DNA of 64,000 bases from Bacteroidota bacterium (lineage in GTDB: Bacteria > Bacteroidota > Bacteroidia > Chitinophagales > Saprospiraceae). Positions 42,197-50,197 of the stretch are shown piece by piece (the stretch's first letter is position 1; each line of letters opens with the position of its first letter). Under the pieces are notes generated by a model. It had not been told where the DNA came from and ran no database searches. It saw only the letters and a list, made by a program, of their open reading frames with translations. The stretch is from assembly GCA_963169455.1 (NCBI GenBank), contig CAUJDW010000007.1, forward strand, positions 1-64,000. Direction: 5' to 3'. The position numbers and the translations under genes were made by a program.

Positions 42197-43537
42197 ATGC
42201 CCGGATTTTTAATGTACCTGGCCCGCCTGGGCTGCATCGGCCTGGCTATTTTACTTGCCGCAGCATGCCAGCGCAAAGCCGGCGGCTTACCTGTGGCAAT
42301 TTCCAAAACCGTCCGGAACGTCCTCATCGGCGAGGGCATGCTGGGCTACGGCCCCTGCGAGCCCAGCATCGCCATCAACCCCAATAACATTGACCAGGTA
42401 GTAGCCGGGGCAATACTCGACCGCGTGTACTACTCAGAAGATGGCGGTAAAAGCTGGATGGAACAGAGGCTGCAGTCGCCCCACGGCGTATTTGGCGACC
42501 CCGTCGTTCTGGCCGATTACCGGGGCAACTTTTTCTTTGCCCACCTGGCCGACCCGGCCGGCACGGGCCGTTCCGGCCAAAGCTGGCTCGACCGCATCGT
42601 GATCCAGAAGTCAGGCGACGGCGGCAAAAGCTGGGACGGCAGCGCCTACACCGGCAACCGCCCCCCCGCCGACCAGGACAAACAATGGCTCGCTGCCGAC
42701 CCGAATTCCCATCACCTGTACATTACCTGGACGGAGTTCGACAAATATGGCAGCTCCAGCCCCGAGCATCAAAGCCGCATCCTCTTCTCAAAATCCACCG
42801 ATGGCGGGGAAAGCTGGAGCGAAGCCTTCCCGGTCAACCAGCTGGAAGGCAACTGCCTCGACGACGACGACACCACCGAAGGCGCCGTTCCGGCCGTCGG
42901 CCCCAATGGGGAAGTTTACGTCGCCTGGGCCTATGCCGAAAAAATTTACTTCGACCGCTCGCTGGACGGCGGCGCCACCTGGCTGGAAGAGGACATCGTC
43001 GCCGCCGGACAAGCCGGCGGATGGAATTTCGACATCCCCGGCATCTCCCGCTGCAACGGGCTGCCCTTCACCGAAGCCGACCGCAGCAATGGCCCTTACA
43101 GGGGCTCTGTTTACATCAACTGGAGCAGCCAGCCCGATGGCGAAGGCGATACCGACATCTGGCTGGCCTACTCGCGCGATGGCGGCCTTAACTGGTCCGA
43201 ACCAATACGCGTCAATGACGACCCTCCGGGAAAACATCAGTTCTTCACCGCCATGGCCGTCGACCAGAGCACCGGGTATATCTATATCGTCTTCTACGAC
43301 CGCCGCGCCCATGATGGCCTTCAAACCGATGTGTACCTGGCCTGGTCTGCCGACGGCGGGCAGTCGTTCACCAACCAGCGCATCAGCGAAAAACCTTTCA
43401 CGCCTACTCCCGATGTGTTTTTTGGCGACTACAATGACATCAGCGCCGAAAACGGCCGCGTAAGGCCGATCTGGACCAGGCTGGAGGATGGGAGGCTGAG
43501 TGTGTGGACGGCGGTTATTGAGGTCGGAAGGCCTTAA
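42197..43537 (+). CDS. Sialidase-like lipoprotein with Asp-box repeats
   Basis: A 446-residue protein with a lipoprotein signal (LLAAAC, Cys24). It has six Asp-box (BNR) turns of the form S-x-D-G-G-x-S/T-W: SEDGGKSW, KSGDGGKSW, STDGGESW, SLDGGATW, SRDGGLNW and SADGGQSF. This indicates a six-bladed beta-propeller of the sialidase/neuraminidase superfamily. The catalytic Arg triad and Tyr of true sialidases could not be assigned, so an exo-alpha-sialidase activity is uncertain. It diverges from the pullulanase operon by about 215 bases. Confidence 0.75.
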   Translation: MPGFLMYLARLGCIGLAILLAAACQRKAGGLPVAISKTVRNVLIGEGMLGYGPCEPSIAINPNNIDQVVAGAILDRVYYSEDGGKSWMEQRLQSPHGVFGDPVVLADYRGNFFFAHLADPAGTGRSGQSWLDRIVIQKSGDGGKSWDGSAYTGNRPPADQDKQWLAADPNSHHLYITWTEFDKYGSSSPEHQSRILFSKSTDGGESWSEAFPVNQLEGNCLDDDDTTEGAVPAVGPNGEVYVAWAYAEKIYFDRSLDGGATWLEEDIVAAGQAGGWNFDIPGISRCNGLPFTEADRSNGPYRGSVYINWSSQPDGEGDTDIWLAYSRDGGLNWSEPIRVNDDPPGKHQFFTAMAVDQSTGYIYIVFYDRRAHDGLQTDVYLAWSADGGQSFTNQRISEKPFTPTPDVFFGDYNDISAENGRVRPIWTRLEDGRLSVWTAVIEVGRP

Positions 43538-43548
43538 GGGCTTCCGAC

Positions 43549-43587
43549 AAAAAAAATTGGGGCAACCTTCATATTGAAAGCTACCCC
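43549..43587 (-). terminator. Intrinsic terminator of pruA
   Basis: On the minus strand GGGGTAGCTTTCA pairs with TGAAGGTTGCCCC (three G-U pairs) over a two-base loop, followed by AATTTTTTTT. It lies 44 bases after the pruA stop. A second palindrome with GTCGGAAG/CTTCCGAC stems just beyond it overlaps the end of the sialidase-like gene. Confidence 0.85.
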
Positions 43588-43630
43588 ATGCTCGACTTGT
43601 TATTAGCAAGCTTGTCCCGGTTAGGAGGGA

Positions 43631-45268
43631 CTATTCTTCTGCCATGAACGGATAGCGGTAATCCGTCGGCGGCACGAAATTTTCCTTGATGGCCCGGGCG
43701 GACACCCAACGGTACAGGTTGAGGATCGAGCCGGCCTTGTCGTTGGTGCCCGAACCGCGCGCGCCGCCGAAAGGTTGCTGCCCAACGACGGCCCCTGTTG
43801 GTTTGTCGTTGATGTAGAAATTGCCGGCGGAATGGCGCAGTTTTTCCGTAGCCATCACGATCGCATCGCGGTCTTTGGAGAAGACCGCGCCGGTGAGGGC
43901 GTACGGGGAAGTGTTGTTCAATAGATCAAGCGTGTCTTCGAACTTCCCGTCTTCGTAGATATAGACGGTCAGCACCGGCCCGAAAATCTCTTCGCACATG
44001 GTGCGGTATTTCGGGTCTTTGGCTTCGATGATGGTCGGCTGGATGAAGTACCCTTCGGACTTATCGAACCCGCCACCTGCTATGACCGCTGCTTTATCAC
44101 TGTTTTTGGCTTCCGTGATATAGCTGCTGATCTTGTCAAAAGCCTTTTCATCGATCACAGCGCCCATAAAGTTAGAAAAGTCTTCCGGATTACCCATCTT
44201 AATCGACTTTAAATCTTCGAGCAGCATGGATTTTATCGCGTCCCACTGGCTTTTGGGCAGGTAAACCCGGGAGACGGCGGAGCATTTCTGCCCCTGGAAT
44301 TCGAAGGCGCCGCGGGTGATGGCGGTGGCCACCTGCCTGGCGGGAGCCGAGGGGTGGGCGATAATGAAGTCCTTGCCCCCTGTTTCCCCGACGATGCGCG
44401 GATAGGCTTTGTATTTGCTGATGTTCTGCCCCATCACGCCCCAGAGGTTCTGGAACACCCCGGTGCTTCCGGTAAAGTGGATGCCGGCATAGTCCGGGTG
44501 AGAGAAGATGACATCGCCGGCCACCGGCCCGTCCACAAAGACCAGGTTGACCACACCCGGCGGCAGGCCGGCCTCTTCCAGCACCTGCATAATGAGGTCG
44601 GCTACCAGCACCACGGATTCAGCTGATTTCCAGACCACGGTATTGCCCATCATAGCTGGCGCGGTGGGCAGGTTTCCTGCGATGGATGCGAAATTGAAGG
44701 GCGTCAGTGCAAAGACGAAGCCCTCCAGCGGGCGGTATTCCATGCGGTTCCAGATGCCGCTGCCGGAGATTGTCAGGGGTTGTTCCTGGTATATTTCCGC
44801 CATAAACTGGGCGTTGAAGCGCCAGAAATCACAGAGTTCCGCGACGATGTCGATCTCGGCCTGGAAGGCGGTTTTGGACTGCACGATCATGCTGGCGGCG
44901 TTCATCTTCTGGCGGTAGGGGCCTGCCACCAGGTCGGCGGCTTTGAGGAAGATGGCGGCCCGTTCCTGCCAGGGCATTTTTTCCCAGGCGGGCTTGGCCT
45001 TCATGGCTGCATCGATGGCCATGCGGACGTGCTCGGCGCCGCCTTTGTAAAAATGCCCGAGGGTGTGCTTCAGCTCGTGCGGCGGATGCATGGGCAGTTT
45101 GCGATCCGTTTTCACTTTCTGCCCGCCGATGGTCATAGGGACTTCCGTTTGGCGGGATTTCAGCTCTGCGATGGCTTTTTTGAGGGCTGCCTTTTCCGGG
45201 CTTCCCGGAGCATAATTCAACACCTTTTCATTGATAGCCGCCGGGATTTTGAAATACGCGTTTGCCAT
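43631..45268 (-). CDS. pruA: L-glutamate gamma-semialdehyde dehydrogenase
   Basis: A 545-residue aldehyde dehydrogenase of the 1-pyrroline-5-carboxylate dehydrogenase (P5CDH) group, the last step of proline degradation to glutamate. Catalytic residues are Glu295 (in VGETGGKDF) and Cys329 (in FQGQKCSAVS); FALTPFNFASI and IHFTGSTGVF are the NAD and substrate loops, and NDKPTGAVVGQQPFGGAR is the P5CDH mark. The length equals the usual 540-545. It has its own promoter (45305-45312) and terminator. No proline dehydrogenase (putA/prodh) gene is adjacent. Confidence 0.95.
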   Translation of the reverse strand: MANAYFKIPAAINEKVLNYAPGSPEKAALKKAIAELKSRQTEVPMTIGGQKVKTDRKLPMHPPHELKHTLGHFYKGGAEHVRMAIDAAMKAKPAWEKMPWQERAAIFLKAADLVAGPYRQKMNAASMIVQSKTAFQAEIDIVAELCDFWRFNAQFMAEIYQEQPLTISGSGIWNRMEYRPLEGFVFALTPFNFASIAGNLPTAPAMMGNTVVWKSAESVVLVADLIMQVLEEAGLPPGVVNLVFVDGPVAGDVIFSHPDYAGIHFTGSTGVFQNLWGVMGQNISKYKAYPRIVGETGGKDFIIAHPSAPARQVATAITRGAFEFQGQKCSAVSRVYLPKSQWDAIKSMLLEDLKSIKMGNPEDFSNFMGAVIDEKAFDKISSYITEAKNSDKAAVIAGGGFDKSEGYFIQPTIIEAKDPKYRTMCEEIFGPVLTVYIYEDGKFEDTLDLLNNTSPYALTGAVFSKDRDAIVMATEKLRHSAGNFYINDKPTGAVVGQQPFGGARGSGTNDKAGSILNLYRWVSARAIKENFVPPTDYRYPFMAEE

Positions 45269-45304
45269 GATCTTTGGTTGGTTTTACGGTTAGAAATGCC
45301 GCCG

Positions 45305-45312
45305 CAAATCTA
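45305..45312 (-). promoter_or_regulatory. Putative -7 element of pruA
   Basis: CAAATCTA on the plus strand reads TAGATTTG on the minus strand (TAnnTTTG). Transcription would start near 45298, giving a 30-nt leader before the ATG at 45268. The -33 TTTG is not clear. Confidence 0.45.
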
Positions 45313-45366
45313 AGGCATTGAAGGTGGAATAAAAAATCTGAAGGCGGTGAATCGCCCCTTTTTCCC

Positions 45367-46047
45367 CTACAGGATATCAAGCAGTTCTACCAGCCTGCCG
45401 ATCTCGTACCTGGGCCGGGCATCCCCTTCATTGTTTTGCCGTGAAGGGTTAAACCAGCAGGTAGGTATTCCATAATCCTGTCCGCCCTGGATATCGGCGT
45501 GGAGATTGTCGCCTACCATTAAAACAGACTCTTTGGGTGGATGGCCGATCTGTTGGAAGGTGAATTCAAAAAATGCCGAATCGGGTTTGGAGCGCCCGAT
45601 CTCATCGGAAACGACGATGGCCTGAAAAAAGCCTTCGATGCCGGCCTGCGCCAGGCGGGGCCGCTGGACTTCCTTCAGCCCGTTGGTCACCACGGCCATC
45701 CGGCAGCGGCCGTCCAGGGCCTGAAGCAGGCTCAGGGCGCCTTCCACGAGGTGCCCCGTTTGCCCCAGATAAGAGAGATAGGTTTCCGCAAAGCGGTTCT
45801 CATCCTCCTCCCGGCCAATGGCTTCGAAGAATAATTCGAAGCGCCGGGTGCGCAGGCTCTCCTTGCCGAGCTTGCCTCGTTCGAAGGCTTCCCAGCAGGC
45901 TTTGTTTATGCGGTGATACAGGGCGTGGTGTGCATCGTCGAAGGGCAGCCCCGCATCTTCGAAAGCCAGTTGAAGGGCTTCCCGTTCCGAGCGGCTGAAG
46001 TCGAGCAAAGTGTTGTCGGCATCAAAAAGTATCCATTGGTAAGGCAT
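45367..46047 (-). CDS. YjjG-family noncanonical pyrimidine nucleotidase (HAD)
   Basis: A 226-residue HAD hydrolase. Motif I is FDADNTLLDFSRSE, motif II VVTNGLKEVQ, and motif III/IV is the Lys in GRSKPDSAFFE followed by MVGDNLHADIQGG. The helical cap between motifs I and II and the close match to YjjG indicate a 5'-nucleotidase that removes modified pyrimidine nucleotides. An ATG at 46089 would add METPERHARPKPAI and overlap coaD by 14 bases, but the family begins near 46047. It lies just downstream of coaD on the same strand. Confidence 0.85.
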   Translation of the reverse strand: MPYQWILFDADNTLLDFSRSEREALQLAFEDAGLPFDDAHHALYHRINKACWEAFERGKLGKESLRTRRFELFFEAIGREEDENRFAETYLSYLGQTGHLVEGALSLLQALDGRCRMAVVTNGLKEVQRPRLAQAGIEGFFQAIVVSDEIGRSKPDSAFFEFTFQQIGHPPKESVLMVGDNLHADIQGGQDYGIPTCWFNPSRQNNEGDARPRYEIGRLVELLDIL

Positions 46048-46075
46048 GATGGCAGGCTTTGGCCGAGCGTGGCGT

Positions 46076-46552
46076 TCAGGAGTTTCCATTCATACTCCGA
46101 AACACTTCAACCGGCAGAAAAGGTTCGGCATTGCCCCCGCCTTTGATAATTTCCCGGACGATAGTAGAACTGATATGGGAATAGGCCGGCTGGCTGATAA
46201 GGAAAATCGTTTCCAGGCCCTCGCCAACGATATGGTTCAGCTGGGAAATGGTTTTTTCGTAGTCGAAATCGGAAGCATTGCGAAGGCCGCGCAACAGGTA
46301 ACCCGCCCCGATCGAGTGGGCATAGTGGGCCGTCAGGCCGGTGAAATGGCCCACCTCCACCTTGGGGTCCTTTTGAAAAACCTCCTCCAGCCAGTGCAGC
46401 CGCTTTTCCAGGCTGTAAAGCGTCTTTTTCTGGTTGTTGACGCCGACGGCCACGATGATCTTGTCGAAAAGCGGTAGCGCCCGTTCCACCAGGTCAACAT
46501 GCCCAACCGTGATGGGGTCAAAGGAGCCGGGAAAAACTGCGATTTTTGACAT
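46076..46552 (-). CDS. coaD: Phosphopantetheine adenylyltransferase
   Basis: A 158-residue nucleotidyltransferase. The signatures are GSFDPITVGHVD (nucleotide-binding TxGH motif with His18) and YSHISSTIVREI (second ATP motif). RGLRNASDFDYE is typical of CoaD. It makes dephospho-CoA from phosphopantetheine and ATP, the penultimate step of CoA synthesis. It is followed on the same strand by the HAD nucleotidase and preceded 23 bases upstream by the macro-domain gene, so the three may form one transcript. Confidence 0.97.
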   Translation of the reverse strand: MSKIAVFPGSFDPITVGHVDLVERALPLFDKIIVAVGVNNQKKTLYSLEKRLHWLEEVFQKDPKVEVGHFTGLTAHYAHSIGAGYLLRGLRNASDFDYEKTISQLNHIVGEGLETIFLISQPAYSHISSTIVREIIKGGGNAEPFLPVEVFRSMNGNS

Positions 46553-46575
46553 GGGCCGGAAGTTGGCTGCTGAAT

Positions 46576-47094
46576 TTACCCCAGCAGCATTTTGTAAAGT
46601 TGATAGTTTTCGTCGTCGAAGCAGACGAAGCGGACTTCTTCCACCTCATCCTGCCCGGCCAGAAAGGCGCGAACGGCCCCGATGGCCACGGCGGCAGCCC
46701 TCTCTTTAGGAAAGTGGTACACCCCGGTGCTGATATTGGGAAAAGCCACCGATTTCAGGCCGTAACTGGCCGCCAGGGCCAGGCTGTTGCGATAGCAGGC
46801 GGCAAGCAGCTCATCGCTCTCATCGGGGGTCTGCCGCCCCCATACGGGCCCAACGGTATGGATGACTTTCAGGGCCGGCAGATTGCCTGCCGTGGTGATC
46901 ACCGCCTGCCCGCTCGGGCATTCCCCGCATTCCCGCCTGATGGTTCTGCACTCCTCCAGAATGGCAGGCCCGCCGGCGCGGTGAATGGCCCCGTCAACTC
47001 CCCCACCACCCATCAGGGAGGAATTCGCGGCGTTGACAATGGCGTCGGCGCGCTCCTTCGTGATGTCTCCTTTGATCAGCCTGATAGTTCCCAT
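46576..47094 (-). CDS. Macro-domain ADP-ribose deacetylase
   Basis: A 172-residue macro domain of the YmdB/O-acetyl-ADP-ribose deacetylase type. It shows [19 protein letters not shown] (ADP-ribose loop), [20 protein letters not shown], and [12 protein letters not shown] in the distal-ribose loop. It removes acetyl or ADP-ribose adducts. Its ATG lies after a TAnnTTTG-type site at 47124-47131, and the stop is 23 bases from coaD. Confidence 0.92.
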   Translation of the reverse strand: MGTIRLIKGDITKERADAIVNAANSSLMGGGGVDGAIHRAGGPAILEECRTIRRECGECPSGQAVITTAGNLPALKVIHTVGPVWGRQTPDESDELLAACYRNSLALAASYGLKSVAFPNISTGVYHFPKERAAAVAIGAVRAFLAGQDEVEEVRFVCFDDENYQLYKMLLG

Positions 47095-47123
47095 GGCGCG
47101 TCCTTTGATTCATTAGCCGGAAG

Positions 47124-47131
47124 CAAAACTA
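47124..47131 (-). promoter_or_regulatory. Putative -7 element of the macro-domain gene
   Basis: CAAAACTA reads TAGTTTTG on the minus strand (TAnnTTTG). It lies 30 bases before the ATG at 47094. It may serve the macro-domain, coaD and HAD genes together. Confidence 0.4.
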
Positions 47132-47192
47132 GGCTTAATTTCTTAGCTGGAAAAATTATTCGCGTGAGAAGGGGATTAAAGGTAGAGGGTAA

Positions 47193-47334
47193 CGCCAGGA
47201 TTAATGCCGTCAACTTAAGGAACGCGGGCCTCCGGCCCGCGGGAAAAAACACCATTTGAAACCAGTATCTGACGCGGGCCGGTGGCCCGCGTTCCATCAC
47301 ACACCGCGCTAAGTTGACGACATTAATCGCCAGG
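47193..47334. mobile_element. MITE-like element, copy C, with 7-bp target duplication
   Basis: A 128-bp non-coding element (47200-47327) bounded by inverted repeats ATTAATGCCGTCAACTTA (left) and, at the right, the inverse complement of ATTAATGTCGTCAACTTA: 18 bp with one mismatch. CGCCAGG flanks it directly on both sides (47193-47199 and 47328-47334), as expected of a target-site duplication. Inside are two GC-rich hairpins, with GCGGGCC/GGCCCGC stems, and arms GGAACGCGGGCC and GGCCCGCGTTCC that pair across the element. It is placed next to the stop of the gene at 47343, and carries no reading frame. Confidence 0.75.
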
Positions 47335-47342
47335 GCCCCAGG

Positions 47343-47918
47343 TCATTCCAGCAGCCTGAGAGAATCCAGGAAGCGGTTGGCGGAGGGGTTGAGGCTGCGC
47401 TCCCGGGCCATTGCCGTTTGCAGGGAATAGTACCGAGAACCCACCACCACGGCCCGGCTTTTGATGACGGCCTGGCCCTTGATGTAGTCGATGCGCCAGA
47501 CTCGGCCCGGGTAGCCGAAATAATCCTGAGGGCTGGCGTAGGCCAGTTCTCCTTTCACGCTTTTCACGGCCTCTTCGATGGTGACGGCAAAGAATTCTTC
47601 CAGCAGTTCGGCCGAATCGGAATGCACGGTATTTTCGGGATAATCGCAATAGGTGAGCAGGTAGAGCAGGTTGTCGGCCGTGCTTTCCTCCGTTTTTGGA
47701 GGCTGGTAAAAAAAAGTGTGGTGAGCCAGCTTGCCGACAGGCGTCTCCAGGCTGTCCACCCGGTGCTGCATGGGGCCCGGCGCCAGCACCCGAAACCGGC
47801 CTTCGTAGGATTTGAATTCCTCCCATGCAGCCGATTGCGCCCGGGCCGGCAGCGCCCATACCAGGGCGGCAAGCGCCAAAAACAAGCCCGTGCCGTTCCG
47901 CAAAATTCGATTTTTCAT
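47343..47918 (-). CDS. Exported protein of unknown function
   Basis: A 191-residue protein with a signal peptide (1-27, ending PARAQ). The mature part is about 160 residues and reads like the PsbP/MOG1-type folds of small exported Bacteroidota proteins (FRVLAPGPMQHRVDSLETP, HTFFYQPPK, DSLRLLE at the end), but this is impression only. It is bordered on both sides by MITE-like elements: copy C at its 3' end and copy D upstream of its start. Confidence 0.6.
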   Translation of the reverse strand: MKNRILRNGTGLFLALAALVWALPARAQSAAWEEFKSYEGRFRVLAPGPMQHRVDSLETPVGKLAHHTFFYQPPKTEESTADNLLYLLTYCDYPENTVHSDSAELLEEFFAVTIEEAVKSVKGELAYASPQDYFGYPGRVWRIDYIKGQAVIKSRAVVVGSRYYSLQTAMARERSLNPSANRFLDSLRLLE

Positions 47919-47936
47919 TGAAATGCCGTTTTACCG

Positions 47937-48001
47937 TAAATATTCGGGGCTCCCTGGCGGGGTTATATGCGCCGCGGGCCGCAGGCCCGCTTCCAACCCG
48001 A
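47937..48001. mobile_element. MITE-like element, degraded copy D
   Basis: GTAAATATTCGGG (47936-47948) resembles the left end of copies A and B, and GCGCCGCGGGCCGCAGGCCC (about 47969-47988) with TTCC resembles their right inner arm; about 60 internal bases are missing. It lies in the upstream region of the 47343 gene. It is probably a deletion derivative. Confidence 0.4.
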
Positions 48002-48065
48002 ACAGTTCCGTTTAACCTCATCATTCGCACTGGCGAAAGAACGCCAAAAGCCGTGCAAAAGTGCT

Positions 48066-48215
48066 TCTTTTTTGCAACTATTCAGGTTGAAACACGGCCC
48101 TGCAGCCTGCGAAGCTATAATCAGTGGGCCCCGGGAGGGGCGCTGCCTGCGTCGCGGGCCATAGGCCCGTGTTCCGGATTGCCGCTAAAGGAGTACTAAA
48201 TAGTTACTCTTTTTT
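48066..48215. mobile_element. MITE-like palindromic element, copy B, with 8-bp target duplication
   Basis: The 134-bp element (48074-48207) has ends GCAACTATTCAG and CTAAATAGTTAC, inverse complements with two mismatches, and TCTTTTTT on both sides (48066-48073, 48208-48215). It aligns over most of its length with copy A at 11788. Inner arms AAACACGGCCCTGCAG and GGCCCGTGTTCC pair. Copy A has CGC/GCG where B has CAC/GTG, a compensating change in the stem. Together with copies C and D it fills most of the 380-bp gap 47919-48300; nothing else was seen there apart from a leader region. Confidence 0.7.
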
Positions 48216-48300
48216 TCTAAAAGGTTGTATGCATGAAAGAAAGGGGCTTTCGCTTATTTGCCGGAAAACCTTAAATTCCGTTTTATTTCAAACCGGCCTT

Positions 48301-49404
48301 ATGCCAGATACCCATCTTAGGAAACAGCTCATTCGCAGCGCCGGCTTATTTGTGAGCCTGGAACAACTCCTCATGGCCAATGAAGACTGGAAAACGGGTT
48401 CTTACCGGCGCCGGGCGGTTTTCCACCTCTTTTTCCGCGGCGCACCTTCCGGCGGCCAATACGCCATTGCTGCCGGCCTTGAACTGGCGGCGGGTGCCAT
48501 GCAGCAACCTCCATTTGATGATGTAGCAGGCATCCAATACCTGGGCGGTTTGAAAGGGGCCGGCGGGAACCAGCTCTTTGGCGAAAGTTTCCTGAACTAT
48601 CTCCAGCGGCTTGAATTCCGGTGCGATGTGGACGCCATGGCGGAGGGCGAAGTATTTTTCCCTTTTCAGCCCATAATGCGCATCGAAGGGCCGCTCCTGC
48701 AATGCCGGATACTGGAAACGGCCGTCCGCAGGCTGGCCGGCTTCCCCAGCCTGGCCGCCACCCAGGCCGCGCGGGCCGCAACGGCAGCCAATGGCGAAGC
48801 GGTGCTGGAATCCGGCAGCCAGAACGCCTGGGGAACCGACGGCGCCATGGCTGCCTCGCGGGCTGCCTATATCGGCGGCTGCCAGGCCAGCAGCAACCTG
48901 CTTGCCGGCAGGTTTTTCGGCATTCCCGTCGGGACTGCCGCCGGCTATGGCCGTGTATTGAGCTTCGGAGAAGAAGCGCTGGTTCCGGCGGCGGATTACT
49001 ACCTGGCTTCCATTCAGCTCGAAAACGGGGAATGGGAAAACTTCAGCCCATTTGGAGGCGCGCCCTACAGGGCTTCCCGGGCCACCGCCCTCCAGGTGCA
49101 ACGCATCTTTGGAGGCGGCGGCCGCCCCATGGCTGATGTCCTGTTCAACATGGAAGACGGCCCTCCGGCCGGACAGTTCCGGCCCGGCGCGGGGCAGGCC
49201 CGGAAGCCCGTGCCGGAAGGGCTGGCGGAATACCTGCTCAGGCCCGTATTCCGGGACGGGCAGTTGCTGCGCCCCCACCCTGCACTGGCTGAAGCCCGGC
49301 AATACAGCCTCGCCCGGCAGGCCCTCTTCGGGCCGGAGCTGCCAAAGGATTACCCCCACGGCCCGTCGGAAAAACTGGCCCTCCAATGGGCAGGCCCGGG
49401 CTGA
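48301..49404 (+). CDS. Nicotinate phosphoribosyltransferase homologue lacking the catalytic His
   Basis: A 367-residue protein that follows the NAPRTase fold: RRAVFHLFFRGAPSGGQYAI, the DVDAMAEGEVFFPFQPIMRI segment, QCRILETAV, SLAATQAARAATAAN and ASRAAYIGGCQASSNLLAG, all with good similarity. However, key positions are gone. The GTxAHS loop that holds the autophosphorylated His reads GTAAGYGRV (residues 211-219), with Gly215 at the His site; the usual GLRRAQG is SGSQNAWG; and the N-terminal TDLYxLTM motif is VSLEQLLM. It is also shorter than the 400-480 of active enzymes. It may be a pseudoenzyme or have a new substrate. ATG at 48301 chosen; longer upstream frames run through mobile-element DNA. 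Confidence 0.7.
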   Translation: MPDTHLRKQLIRSAGLFVSLEQLLMANEDWKTGSYRRRAVFHLFFRGAPSGGQYAIAAGLELAAGAMQQPPFDDVAGIQYLGGLKGAGGNQLFGESFLNYLQRLEFRCDVDAMAEGEVFFPFQPIMRIEGPLLQCRILETAVRRLAGFPSLAATQAARAATAANGEAVLESGSQNAWGTDGAMAASRAAYIGGCQASSNLLAGRFFGIPVGTAAGYGRVLSFGEEALVPAADYYLASIQLENGEWENFSPFGGAPYRASRATALQVQRIFGGGGRPMADVLFNMEDGPPAGQFRPGAGQARKPVPEGLAEYLLRPVFRDGQLLRPHPALAEARQYSLARQALFGPELPKDYPHGPSEKLALQWAGPG

Positions 49405-49473
49405 GCTTCAGGCAGGATTGCCGAAATTCCTTAAATTCACCCCGGTAAAGCATCAATCACCATCGAACGACAC

Positions 49474-50190
49474 ATGGCATACACCTACGAATATCCGCGT
49501 CCTGCCCTTACTGTCGATTGCGTCATCTTCGGCCTCGACGAAAGCCATCAACTCAAGGTCCTGCTCATACAGCGCGCCCATGAACCATTCGAAGGCCAAT
49601 GGGCCCTTCCGGGAGGTTTCGTCGATATGGATGAAGGCCTGGAGGAAGCCGCCCTGCGCGAGCTGGAGGAAGAAACCGGCGTTCACGACGTCTTCATCGA
49701 ACAACTCTACACCTTCGGCGATCCGGGCCGCGACCCGCGGGGCCGGGTGGTCAGCGTGGCCTACTACGCCCTTGTCAACCTGGAGGAGCATCCCGTTTCC
49801 GCCGATTCCGACGCCAGGCGCGTGGAATGGTTCCAGGCCAACCGGCTGCCCCGCCTGGCTTTCGACCATGAGAAGATCCTGCAGCTGTCCATTGCCCGGC
49901 TTCGGGCAAAGGTGCGCTACCAGCCCATCGGTTTTGAACTGCTGCCGGAACAGTTCACCCTTTCCCAGCTCCAGCGGCTGTACGAAACCATTCTGGGGGT
50001 CGAAGAACTCAACAAGCGCAATTTCCGAACCCGCATCCTGCGCATGGGCGTGCTGCGGGAGATGGGCAAACAGGAAGGCGTGGCCCACCGCCCCGCCATG
50101 TTGTACAGCTTCGACAAGGAAAAATACGAGCAACTGGCGCGCGACAGGTACGAAGACCTCATTCGGCGCGGCGTGGATTTCGAAATATGA
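49474..50190 (+). CDS. NrtR-like Nudix protein with C-terminal winged helix
   Basis: A 238-residue protein with an N-terminal Nudix domain and an intact Nudix box GGFVDMDEG...REL-EEETG (residues 47-69). The C-terminal 85 residues ([22 protein letters not shown] and [13 protein letters not shown]) form a winged helix typical of the NrtR family, ADP-ribose-responsive regulators of NAD metabolism. Some members keep ADP-ribose pyrophosphatase activity, and the complete box allows it. It follows the NAPRTase homologue by 69 bases, a classical NrtR neighbourhood. In other Bacteroidota this family also regulates sugar use, so the regulon is not certain. Confidence 0.85.
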   Translation: MAYTYEYPRPALTVDCVIFGLDESHQLKVLLIQRAHEPFEGQWALPGGFVDMDEGLEEAALRELEEETGVHDVFIEQLYTFGDPGRDPRGRVVSVAYYALVNLEEHPVSADSDARRVEWFQANRLPRLAFDHEKILQLSIARLRAKVRYQPIGFELLPEQFTLSQLQRLYETILGVEELNKRNFRTRILRMGVLREMGKQEGVAHRPAMLYSFDKEKYEQLARDRYEDLIRRGVDFEI

Positions 50191-50197
50191 ACACGCA

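Noticed and set aside
42197-43537. True neuraminidase call for the Asp-box protein
   Set aside because: Asp boxes are clear, but the catalytic Arg triad, Tyr and Asp could not be placed, so only a sialidase-like propeller is claimed.
49052-50197. N-terminal extension of the WG-repeat lipoprotein
   Set aside because: The frame is open but is the shadow of the NAPRTase and Nudix genes; the lipoprotein signal begins exactly at 50198.
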